Part shown: piece after piece, positions 1 to 6,605 of the stretch
Layout of the letters: each line of letters starts with the position of its first letter
Numbering within the stretch: the stretch's first letter is position 1
Origin: Agromyces italicus DSM 16388
GTDB taxonomy: Bacteria > Actinomycetota > Actinomycetes > Actinomycetales > Microbacteriaceae
DNA: 64,000 nt
Direction: 5' to 3'
Assembly: GCF_000421545.1 (NCBI RefSeq)
Contig: NZ_ATXF01000005.1
Location: 496,001 to 560,000, forward strand
The notes under the pieces: generated by a model
What the model was told of the DNA's origin: nothing
The model's database searches: none
Seen by the model: only the letters and a program-made list of their open reading frames with translations
Program-made: the position numbers and the translations under genes

Positions 1-325
1 GCACGGCGGCCGAGAGCCCGAGCCCGAAGACGAGCACGCCGGCGAGGAAGAGCCCCGGCGCGTCGGCGAGCACGAGCGAGGCGACGCCCGCCGCGCCGAG
101 CAGCTGGGCGACGACGGCCACGCGCACGGGGTCGAAGCGGTCGGCGAGCCGACCGGCGAGCGGCGCCGCGACGAGGGCGCCGATCGAGAACAGCGACGAG
201 GCGCCCGCGGCGACGAGGGCACCCCAGTCGCGGGTGTCGGCCGCGTAGGCGTACTGGTAGGGCAGCACCGCCCCCCAACCGAGCGAACCGATGGCACTGG
301 CCAGAATGAGCAGGCGTGCGCGCAT
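1..325 (-). CDS. MFS transporter, N-terminal part (runs off the window)
   Basis: The first ~108 codons of a major facilitator superfamily protein; the rest lies beyond position 1. The ATG is at 323-325, preceded at normal spacing by a purine-rich GGGAGGAGGAC ribosome site. Three to four hydrophobic segments are visible, with the loop 2-3 motif GRLADRFDPVRV, the diagnostic MFS motif A. It is divergent from the MarR-type gene at 468 across a short intergenic region with palindromes, a common arrangement for a regulator and the exporter it represses. The substrate cannot be deduced. The MFS call is firm; regulation by the neighbour is inferred. Confidence 0.85.
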   Translation of the reverse strand, partial: MRARLLILASAIGSLGWGAVLPYQYAYAADTRDWGALVAAGASSLFSIGALVAAPLAGRLADRFDPVRVAVVAQLLGAAGVASLVLADAPGLFLAGVLVFGLGLSAAV

Positions 326-359
326 GATGGTGTCCTCCTCCCGAGGTCTCGACGAGCAG

Positions 360-398
360 AGGGATGCCTCGCGGCCGGCGTCGGCCCGAGGCATCCCT
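360..398. repeat. 12-bp perfect inverted repeat between divergent genes
   Basis: AGGGATGCCTCG at 360-371 pairs perfectly with CGAGGCATCCCT at 387-398 around a 15-nt GC-rich loop. It resembles the stems that sit at gene ends elsewhere in the window (GGATGCC facing GGCATCC), but here it lies between two divergent 5' ends. It would fold in the leader of the minus-strand MFS gene. Its role is unknown. Confidence 0.6.
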
Positions 399-402
399 CA
401 CC

Positions 403-430
403 CTTCGAATACGAAGTCTTCGATATCGAA
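403..430. promoter_or_regulatory. Probable MarR operator (two adjacent palindromes)
   Basis: CTTCG-AATA-CGAAG at 403-416 is followed directly by the perfect 12-bp palindrome TTCGATATCGAA at 419-430. The pair is AT-rich against the surrounding sequence and lies just upstream of the MarR gene at 468, facing the MFS gene. Two stacked dyads in a divergent regulator/exporter spacer are typical of MarR autoregulation. The palindromes are seen; protein binding is inferred. Confidence 0.6.
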
Positions 431-467
431 ATATTAGCAACCGAAAGATGCATGCGAGAATTCCCGT

Positions 468-974
468 ATGGCCAGAAGCACCCCGAGCGCCCAGGAGCTC
501 CATCGGCGCGCCGTCGCGACCTACGTCAAGGCGGGCGGCGAAGAGTCGGTGCAGCGGGTCATCACCGCCGTGCAGGGCCTCACGAAGAAGCTCGACCAGT
601 GGTACGCGCACCAACTCGTCGACCTCGACGTGACCGCCGGCGAATGGGCCGTCGTCACCTCGCTCGCGAAGGCCGGCGACGCGCTGACGCCGAGCCAGCT
701 CGCCGAGCTCACGAACGTCGCACCCTCCTCGATGACGCACCGCCTCGACAAGCTCGCCGAACGCGGGCTCGTCGAGCGCACGCCCGACGCCGAGAACCGC
801 ACCCGCATCTACGTGAGCCTCACCGACGCCGGGTGGCAGCTGTTCAGCGTGGCGATCCGCGGCTCCGACGTCGTCGAGTCCGACGTGCTGCAAGACCTGA
901 GCGACGACGAGCGAGGTGAGCTCGCGCGCCTGCTCGAGGTCGTCATCGCCCGGCTCGACGACATCGACGCGTAG
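468..974 (+). CDS. MarR-family transcriptional regulator
   Basis: 168 residues with the MarR winged-helix layout: a helical N-terminal dimerisation part, a helix-turn-helix around residues 75-105 (LTPSQLAELTNVAPSSMTHR), and a wing with D-x-R-x-x-x-I (DAENRTRIYVSLTDAG). The start is ATG 468. There is no convincing Shine-Dalgarno site, but GAGAAT at 456-461 lies 6 nt before the ATG, so a leaderless transcript is plausible. It probably represses the divergent MFS gene and itself through the palindromes at 403-430. The ligand is unknown. Confidence 0.9.
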   Translation: MARSTPSAQELHRRAVATYVKAGGEESVQRVITAVQGLTKKLDQWYAHQLVDLDVTAGEWAVVTSLAKAGDALTPSQLAELTNVAPSSMTHRLDKLAERGLVERTPDAENRTRIYVSLTDAGWQLFSVAIRGSDVVESDVLQDLSDDERGELARLLEVVIARLDDIDA

Positions 975-1013
975 TCGCCCGGGCGGGATCGGCCCGGCGC
1001 GTTCCGAGACCCG

Positions 1014-1424
1014 CTACCAGGAGCGCACGCGCTCGACCGTCACCCGCACGGGCACGCAGTACTCGGCGATGAAGCGCTCGGGCGTGTAGTCGATGCGCTC
1101 GATCGCGCTCGCGTACTTCTCGGCGTACTCGGCCCATTCGGGCGCCTCGCCGACCTCGCCGATGCGCGCGGAACCGGTGAACACCGCGACGTCGTCGCCC
1201 CCGGCGTCGGTGTTGAAGTGCAGCGCGGTGCGCGGGTTGCGCGCGAGGTTCGCGAGCTTCGGGGTGTCGCGCTGCGACAGCAGCATCAGCTCACCGTCGT
1301 TCCACACGAACCACACCGGCGTCGGCATGGGCGTGCCGTGCCGGTTCACCGTCGTGAGCCAGACGGTCTCCTCGGTCGCGAGTCGTTCGATGACGCGCTC
1401 GCTCAGCTGCAGTTCAGTCGACAT
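1014..1424 (-). CDS. Pyridoxamine 5'-phosphate oxidase-fold protein (PPOX class, probably F420-dependent)
   Basis: 136 residues from ATG 1424, chosen because GGGAGG lies at proper spacing; an in-frame ATG at 1442 has no such site. The core reads VWLTTVNRHGTPMPTPVWF followed by LSQRDTPKLANLARNPR, the split beta-barrel pattern of small actinobacterial PPOX-class proteins that use F420 or a flavin to reduce or bind small molecules. Its substrate is unknown. It is followed closely by the GH5 gene on the same strand side but no functional link is evident. FMN, F420 or haem binding cannot be separated by eye. Confidence 0.75.
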   Translation of the reverse strand: MSTELQLSERVIERLATEETVWLTTVNRHGTPMPTPVWFVWNDGELMLLSQRDTPKLANLARNPRTALHFNTDAGGDDVAVFTGSARIGEVGEAPEWAEYAEKYASAIERIDYTPERFIAEYCVPVRVTVERVRSW

Positions 1425-1460
1425 GGATGCATCCTCCCGCATCTTCGGCGCACGCAGGCG

Positions 1461-2900
1461 TCACTCCGGAGAGATGACGAGCTGCACCGCGCCTCCGCCG
1501 TCGGCGGGTGCCGTCTCGATCGACAGGATGCGCGCCTCGGGATCCCAGTCGGCGACCTCGCCCCCCTCGACGACGGCGCCGTCGGGGAAGCCGTCGGCGG
1601 GCAGGTACACCTCGGTCGGCGCCGTGGCCGCCGAATCGGGCACGAACTCGATCACGAGCCGGGTCGGCTCCGAGTCCCAGCCGTGCAGCTCGCCCGCGAC
1701 CGCCCGCGGGTACGGCCGGTCGAGCTCGTCGACGAGGTTGCGCCGGGTGCCCGGGGTGCCGTCGTCCTCGTACGGCCCCCAACTGCCCGGGTCGCGCGAC
1801 CAGTACGTCACGCCGATCCCCGAGGCATCCGTGGTCGTGTAGACGAGGTCGACGTAGTCGAGGGCGCCGGGCAGGGTGGTGTCGAGCCCGAACTCGCCGA
1901 GGATGACGGGCACGTCGCCGAGCGCCTCGGCCGTGCGCAGGGTGTTCGAGCGCCAGGCCGCGACCGTCCCCTCGACGAGATCGCGGGAGGTGCCGCTGAA
2001 GCCCTCGCCGAGGTCCATCGGCAGCGGATACAGGTGGGGGCAGAACGCGATCCGGGCGTCGCCCTCGCGCGGGTCGTCGACGAACCCGAGGCCGGACGGC
2101 AGGCCCCAGTTGAAGCCGAGCGCCTGCGGTTCGAGGCACGCCCAGCTGTCCTGGTCGACCTCGCGGATCGCGTTCACGCTGCGCTGGTAGAGCTCGGTGA
2201 GCGGCCCGGCCTCGAATGCGGGGCCCTGCAGCGTGCCGCCGTAGGGCTCGTTCATGAGGTCGTAGGCGACGACGGCGTCGACATCGGCGAATCGCTCGGC
2301 GACGGCGCGCCAGGCGCCGGCGTAGTGGTCCATCAGCTCGGGATGCTCGCCGGTCGTGTTCCAGAAGTTGTCGAAGGCGCGGATGACGCCGGGCTCGAGG
2401 TAGTAGAGCTCCCACTGGTCGTGATCGGCAACGGGGAATCCGTCGAGGTACGTCGCCCAGACCGGGGCGCCGTTGCCGTCCATGCCGCCCGGGGTGATTC
2501 CGGAGCCCCAGAGATCCTGGTGCATGTCGAGCATCACGCGGTAGCCGCGCTCGTCGTACCACTCGACGCGTTCGGCGACGTCGTCGAGGTACTGCTCGTC
2601 GTAGACGCCCGGCTCGGGCTCGACCTTGCGCCACGAGATGAGGAACCGCACGAAGTCGGTGCCCATGTCGGCGTGCTCGGCGTCGAGGTCGGCCTCGGTG
2701 AAGTCGGGCATGCCGTCGGGCACGCTCTTCGAGCTCGACGCCGTGTTGAAGCCGTGGGCGACGATGGCACGGTTCGCCTCGTCGGTCATCATGCCCTCCG
2801 CCCGCGCCGGCCCGGGCGTACGCAGGGCCGCGGCGATGCCGCCGACCGCGATCATGCCGACCAGGGCGGCGGCGAGCGCCCCGCGTGCACCGAATCTCAC
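1461..2900 (-). CDS. Secreted GH5 glycoside hydrolase, endoglycosylceramidase-like
   Basis: 479 residues from GTG 2900, preceded by GAGGAGGAC; longer upstream readings run against the divergent promoter and are rejected. The N-terminus is a short basic stretch, a hydrophobic core and an ARA cleavage motif, so a Sec signal peptide. The GH5 (clan A) marks are clear: VMLDMHQDLWG, the acid/base Glu in YDLMNEPYGG and the nucleophile Glu in VILGEFGLDT. The C-terminal ~90 residues look like the beta-sandwich found in endoglycosylceramidases, enzymes that cut oligosaccharide from glycosphingolipids. The GH5 call is firm; the substrate is inferred from domain layout. Other beta-glycosidases of the family remain possible. 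Confidence 0.82.
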   Translation of the reverse strand: MRFGARGALAAALVGMIAVGGIAAALRTPGPARAEGMMTDEANRAIVAHGFNTASSSKSVPDGMPDFTEADLDAEHADMGTDFVRFLISWRKVEPEPGVYDEQYLDDVAERVEWYDERGYRVMLDMHQDLWGSGITPGGMDGNGAPVWATYLDGFPVADHDQWELYYLEPGVIRAFDNFWNTTGEHPELMDHYAGAWRAVAERFADVDAVVAYDLMNEPYGGTLQGPAFEAGPLTELYQRSVNAIREVDQDSWACLEPQALGFNWGLPSGLGFVDDPREGDARIAFCPHLYPLPMDLGEGFSGTSRDLVEGTVAAWRSNTLRTAEALGDVPVILGEFGLDTTLPGALDYVDLVYTTTDASGIGVTYWSRDPGSWGPYEDDGTPGTRRNLVDELDRPYPRAVAGELHGWDSEPTRLVIEFVPDSAATAPTEVYLPADGFPDGAVVEGGEVADWDPEARILSIETAPADGGGAVQLVISPE

Positions 2901-2932
2901 GTCGTCCTCCTCGACCCGTGCGAAACCGCCCC

Positions 2933-2960
2933 TTGACGGACGTGAGGGTGAGGCTATCAT
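2933..2960 (+). promoter_or_regulatory. Sigma-70-type promoter of a leaderless gene
   Basis: TTGACG at 2933-2938 and TATCAT at 2955-2960 are separated by 16 bp. The start codon at 2968 is 7 nt after the -10 box, where transcription should begin, and there is no ribosome site, so the message is probably leaderless. It is one of the cleanest promoters in the window. Confidence 0.7.
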
Positions 2961-2967
2961 CGATCGC

Positions 2968-3570
2968 ATGCCAACTAGGACAGTTGACCCACATCGGCTC
3001 GGCCCCGTCTCGTGGACCGTGCTGATCGCGCTCGCGGCGAGCTCGATCGTCATCGGCATCCAGCCGATCATCGGCACCGCGACGACCTGGGTTCCACTGC
3101 TCGCGGTGCCCGCGGCCGCGGGGCTGCCGTTCCTGATCCCCCCGCTGCGGGCGGTTCCCCTCGGCGAGACGAGCTGGGCGTTCTGGGCGGCCGACCTCAC
3201 CGGCGCCGCGGTGATGCTCGTCACCGCGTTCGTGCTGCTTCGGGCCGCCGATCGCCGGAGGCCGCACCCGGGCGCGGCTCGTGCGTTCGGCCGCAGCGTC
3301 GGCGTCGCGACCCTCTCGGTCGTTGCGGGCAACGTCGTGCGCGGGGTGTTCAGCTCGTTCGCCGTGCATGCCGACCTCGGCACCTATCTGGGGTCGCTCG
3401 TCGCCAACGTGCTCGTCTCGGCGCTCGTGGGGGCGCTCGTCGGGCTCGTGATCGGTGCGGTCGCGGCGATCGTCGCGGCGGTCGGGCGCCGCGCGGGGCA
3501 CGATGAGGCGCACGGACGATCAACGGATGCCGCAGCCGGCGAACCGGTCAGGGGCGCAGCAGCACCTTGA
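2968..3570 (+). CDS. Multi-pass membrane protein of unknown function
   Basis: 200 residues with about four hydrophobic segments, roughly residues 17-37, 40-57, 72-92 and 145-172, and a soluble basic tail. The start ATG 2968 fits the promoter at 2933-2960 as a leaderless start. The alternating polar and small residues resemble small DUF2798-like membrane proteins, but I do not recognise the family with confidence. The 3' end overlaps the convergent alcohol dehydrogenase gene by 23 bp. It is divergent from the GH5 gene; no functional link is evident. Confidence 0.7.
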   Translation: MPTRTVDPHRLGPVSWTVLIALAASSIVIGIQPIIGTATTWVPLLAVPAAAGLPFLIPPLRAVPLGETSWAFWAADLTGAAVMLVTAFVLLRAADRRRPHPGAARAFGRSVGVATLSVVAGNVVRGVFSSFAVHADLGTYLGSLVANVLVSALVGALVGLVIGAVAAIVAAVGRRAGHDEAHGRSTDAAAGEPVRGAAAP

Positions 3571-4597
3571 TCGCCCGACGCTCGTCCATCGCCGCGTACG
3601 CCTCGGCGGCCTCGGCGAGCGGAAGCTCGAGGTCGAACACGAGCCCCGGCTCGATCGCGCCCGAGAGCACCTCGGGCAGGAGCTCGTCGATGTAGCCGCG
3701 AACGGAGGCGACCCCGCCGTTCACGCCGACGTTGCGGTTGAAGAGCGAGCGCACCGGCAGTTCGGGCTCTGCGTACGGCGCCCCGACGTAGCCGACCATG
3801 CCGCCGGGGCGGGCCGAGCGGATCGCCTGGTCCATCGACTCCTTGGTGCCGACGCACTCGAGCACCCGGTCGGCGCCGATGCCGCCGGTCAGCTCGCGCA
3901 CCCGCTCGATGCCCTCGGCGCCGCGTTCGGCGACGACCTCGGTCGCCCCGAACCGGCGGGCGAGCGCCTGGCGCTCGGGGTGACGGCTCATCGCGATGAT
4001 CGTGGCGGCCCCGAGCCGCTTCGCCGCGATGATCGCGCAGAGCCCGACCGCGCCGTCGCCCACGACGGCGACCGTGTCGCCCGGGCCGACCCCGGCCGAG
4101 ACGGCGGCGTGGTGCCCGGTGCCCATGACATCGGAGAGCGTGAGGAGCCCCGGGATCAGCTCGTCGCGCACCGGCCCCGGCACCACGGCGAGGGTGCCGT
4201 CGGCGAGCGGCACGCGCACGCGCTCGCCCTGGCCGCCGTCGGCGAGGGCGCCCGAGCGGTCGGGCTCGCCCCACCATCCGCCGTGCAGGCACGAGGTCGA
4301 GACGCCGTTGCGGCAGTTCACGCAGGTGTTGTCGCACACGTAGAACGGCGCGATCACGAAGTCGCCGACCTGCACCGAGACGACCTCGTCGCCGACGGCC
4401 TCGACGACGCCGATGAACTCGTGGCCGATGCGATGCGGTTCGTGCGTCGGCGTGACGCCGCGGTACGGCCACAGGTCGGAGCCGCAGACGCACGCCGCGA
4501 CGACCTTCACGACGGCGTCGTCGCCCGTCGTGATGACGGGGTCGGGCACGGTCTCGACGCGGATGTCACGGGCGGCGTGGATCACGGTGGCGAGCAT
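3548..4597 (-). CDS. Zinc-dependent alcohol dehydrogenase (MDR family)
   Basis: 349 residues from ATG 4597. Medium-chain dehydrogenase hallmarks are present: the catalytic zinc site in VCGSDLWPYRG and GHEFIGVVEAVG; the structural-zinc lobe with four Cys in YVCDNTCVNCRNGVSTSCL; and a Rossmann motif VVGDGAVGLCAI for NAD(P). It oxidises an alcohol or reduces an aldehyde; the substrate is not predictable. TAGGCT lies 7 nt before the ATG, consistent with a leaderless start. The gene is divergent from the MFS gene at 4695. Confidence 0.88.
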   Translation of the reverse strand: MLATVIHAARDIRVETVPDPVITTGDDAVVKVVAACVCGSDLWPYRGVTPTHEPHRIGHEFIGVVEAVGDEVVSVQVGDFVIAPFYVCDNTCVNCRNGVSTSCLHGGWWGEPDRSGALADGGQGERVRVPLADGTLAVVPGPVRDELIPGLLTLSDVMGTGHHAAVSAGVGPGDTVAVVGDGAVGLCAIIAAKRLGAATIIAMSRHPERQALARRFGATEVVAERGAEGIERVRELTGGIGADRVLECVGTKESMDQAIRSARPGGMVGYVGAPYAEPELPVRSLFNRNVGVNGGVASVRGYIDELLPEVLSGAIEPGLVFDLELPLAEAAEAYAAMDERRAIKVLLRP

Positions 4598-4638
4598 GAC
4601 TCCGAGCCTATTCCCGTCACCCGGGTCGCATGCGAGCC

Positions 4639-4674
4639 GCACGCGCGATGTCGGCGGCACGCGCGATGTCGGCG
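4639..4674. repeat. Two tandem 18-bp repeats in a divergent promoter region
   Basis: GCACGCGCGATGTCGGCG occurs at 4639-4656 and again without a gap at 4657-4674, followed by a degenerate third start. The repeat lies between the alcohol dehydrogenase and MFS starts. It may be a paired protein-binding site or replication slippage; nothing else supports either reading. Confidence 0.5.
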
Positions 4675-4694
4675 GCGTGCGCCAAGATATCCCA

Positions 4695-5996
4695 GTGACC
4701 GGCATGAAGACGTTCTGGGCCGCCCTGCCGACCGAAGGGCGATGGTTGCTGTCGACCGTCGCCATCCAGACGCTCGGGCGCGGCCTCACGCTGCCGTTCA
4801 CGATCATCTACCTGCACGAGGTGCGCGGCATCGAGCTCGGGCTGTCGGGCGCGCTCATGAGCTTGATCGCGGTCACCGGCCTCGTGGTCACCGGTCCCGG
4901 CGGCACGCTCATCGATCGCTTCGGCGCCAAGGTCGTGCTGCTCGTCGGCCTCGCCGCGATGATCGTGGGCTGCACCCTGCTCGCCTACGCGACGACCCCC
5001 GGCGTCGCCGCCGTCGCGCTCGTGCTCATCGGCATCAACTTCGGCGTCTCCTGGCCCGGCTTCAACGCGCTCATCGCCTCGATCGTCGAGGGCGAACTGC
5101 GCCAGCAGTACTTCGGCATCAACTTCGCGCTGGTCAACCTCGGCATCGGGGTCGGCGGCATCGTCGGCGGCTTCTTCATCGACGTCGACGACCCCGGCAC
5201 CTTCACGACGATCTTCCTGGTCGACGCGGCGACGAGCCTCATTCCCATGGCCCTCCTCCTCGGCCCGCTGCGTCACGTGCGCACCCACGGCGAGCACGAC
5301 GCCGACGCGCCGCCCGTCGGCGGCTACCGCGAGATCCTGCGCCAGCCGGTGGTGCTGTGGCTGACGCTGCTGACCTTCATCTCGGTGTTCATCGGCTACG
5401 GCCAGATGGAGGCGGGATTCCCGGCCTTCGCCCGTCAGGTCGCCGAAGTCTCGACGCAGGTCATCGGCTTCGCGTTCGCCGTCAACACGGCCGTCATCGT
5501 GCTGTTGCAGTTCACCGTGCTGAAGCTGATCAGCGGGCACCGCCGCACCCGGGTCATGCAGGTCATGGCCCTCGTGTGGGCGGGGTCGTGGCTGCTGCTC
5601 GGCGGCGCGGGCCTGCTGCCCGACACCCTCGCGGCCGCGATCGGCGTGCTCGCCTTCATGGGGGTCTTCGCGTTCGGCGAGACGATGCTGCAGCCGACGG
5701 TGCCGGCGGTCTACAACGACCTCGCCTCCGACCGCAATCGCGGCCGCTACAACGCGATCAACTCGGCGGCCTTCCAAGGCGGCGCGATCGCCGGCCCCGT
5801 CGCCGCCGGCGTGCTGCTCGAGCACGGCCTCGACGCCTGGTACATCGCCGTGATGGTGCTCGGCTGCGCCGGCATCATCCTGCTCGCCGTCGCGCTCGAA
5901 CGCCGTATCCCGGCCGACGCGAACGGCGTGCCCGAGGCGTCGACCGAGCGGGCCGCCGATCCGAGCTCGTCACCGACCGCACCCACCGCAGACTGA
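4695..5996 (+). CDS. MFS transporter, drug-efflux-like
   Basis: About 433 residues if read from GTG 4695, or 430 from ATG 4704. AAGATA six nt before GTG 4695 could be the -10 box of a leaderless message, and no ribosome site precedes the ATG, so GTG is preferred weakly. Twelve hydrophobic segments are visible, with motif A in loop 2-3 (GGTLIDRFGAKVV) and a long central cytoplasmic loop near residue 200. The family resembles MdtH-type multidrug exporters. The substrate is unknown. The divergent alcohol dehydrogenase could be co-regulated through the tandem repeats at 4639-4674. Confidence 0.85.
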   Translation: MTGMKTFWAALPTEGRWLLSTVAIQTLGRGLTLPFTIIYLHEVRGIELGLSGALMSLIAVTGLVVTGPGGTLIDRFGAKVVLLVGLAAMIVGCTLLAYATTPGVAAVALVLIGINFGVSWPGFNALIASIVEGELRQQYFGINFALVNLGIGVGGIVGGFFIDVDDPGTFTTIFLVDAATSLIPMALLLGPLRHVRTHGEHDADAPPVGGYREILRQPVVLWLTLLTFISVFIGYGQMEAGFPAFARQVAEVSTQVIGFAFAVNTAVIVLLQFTVLKLISGHRRTRVMQVMALVWAGSWLLLGGAGLLPDTLAAAIGVLAFMGVFAFGETMLQPTVPAVYNDLASDRNRGRYNAINSAAFQGGAIAGPVAAGVLLEHGLDAWYIAVMVLGCAGIILLAVALERRIPADANGVPEASTERAADPSSSPTAPTAD

Positions 5997-6015
5997 GCGC
6001 CGATGGCGCCGCGCG

Positions 6016-6483
6016 CTACGACGACCTCGGCAACGGCGGCACGAGCGTGCGGAGCGCCCACCCGAAGAGCAGGAACAGCACTCCCGCACCGCCCGCGAAC
6101 AGCGCGATGCCGAACGAGATCACCGAGGTGAACAGCGAGGCCCGCAGGAACGACGCGTTCATCACGACCGGGCGCAGCGGGTCGTCCTGGTCGAGCTCCG
6201 AGTAGGTCTTCCCGTCGGCCATCTCGCGGGCGTGCATGTCGATCACCCCGGCCTGCACGTACGCATCGATCGGGCCGTCGACGACCTTGCCCGCGAAGAT
6301 CGGGGCGTCGTCGGGGATCACGATGTTCTCGGCCCGCAGCTGCGACGACACGGCGACCCAAGCGACGATCGCCACGACGATCAGCAGGATCCCGCCGACG
6401 ATGCCGGCGAGCCCGATCAGCCGCACCACGTTGACCTGTGTGCGGCTGAGCACCGCACCACCCGTCTCGAACTCCTCGGCCAC
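6016..6483 (-). CDS. Two-span membrane protein, conserved in actinobacteria, unknown function
   Basis: 155 residues from GTG 6483, which has GGGGGAG upstream. A membrane span lies at about residues 20-45 and another at about 118-140, enclosing an extracellular stretch with VSSQLRAENIVI and a conserved LRPVVMNASFLRASLFTSVI segment before the second span. Proteins of this layout are common in actinobacteria and are often labelled aromatic ring-opening dioxygenase LigA in databases; nothing here supports that enzyme name. It ends 19 nt from the MFS stop, convergently. Confidence 0.7.
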   Translation of the reverse strand: MAEEFETGGAVLSRTQVNVVRLIGLAGIVGGILLIVVAIVAWVAVSSQLRAENIVIPDDAPIFAGKVVDGPIDAYVQAGVIDMHAREMADGKTYSELDQDDPLRPVVMNASFLRASLFTSVISFGIALFAGGAGVLFLLFGWALRTLVPPLPRSS

Positions 6484-6545
6484 GTCTCCCCCTTCGAACC
6501 GCGTTCGAGGCAAGGCTAGCGATTCGGGCGGCGTCGCCGACAGGG

Positions 6546-6584
6546 GCCACGCGGCATCCGCTCGATGAACGGATGCCGCGTGGC
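6546..6584. terminator. Perfect 15-bp hairpin, terminator of the metalloprotease gene
   Basis: GCCACGCGGCATCCG at 6546-6560 pairs perfectly with CGGATGCCGCGTGGC at 6570-6584 around a 9-nt loop. It is just downstream of the minus-strand protease stop at 6606 and has no clear U-tract, as is common in high-GC actinobacteria. The stem contains the facing GGCATCC/GGATGCC pair. Confidence 0.75.
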
Positions 6585-6605
6585 TCCCGACGGTTCGCAG
6601 ACGAG

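Noticed and set aside
3384-4493. Long Arg-rich open frames antisense to or out of frame with the alcohol dehydrogenase, and many similar ones
   Set aside because: High-GC shadow frames: Arg/Pro/Ala runs without motifs, overlapping genes with clear families.
6016-6483. Annotation as aromatic ring-opening dioxygenase LigA
   Set aside because: The protein is a two-span membrane protein without any dioxygenase metal site; the name is a database label I consider wrong.
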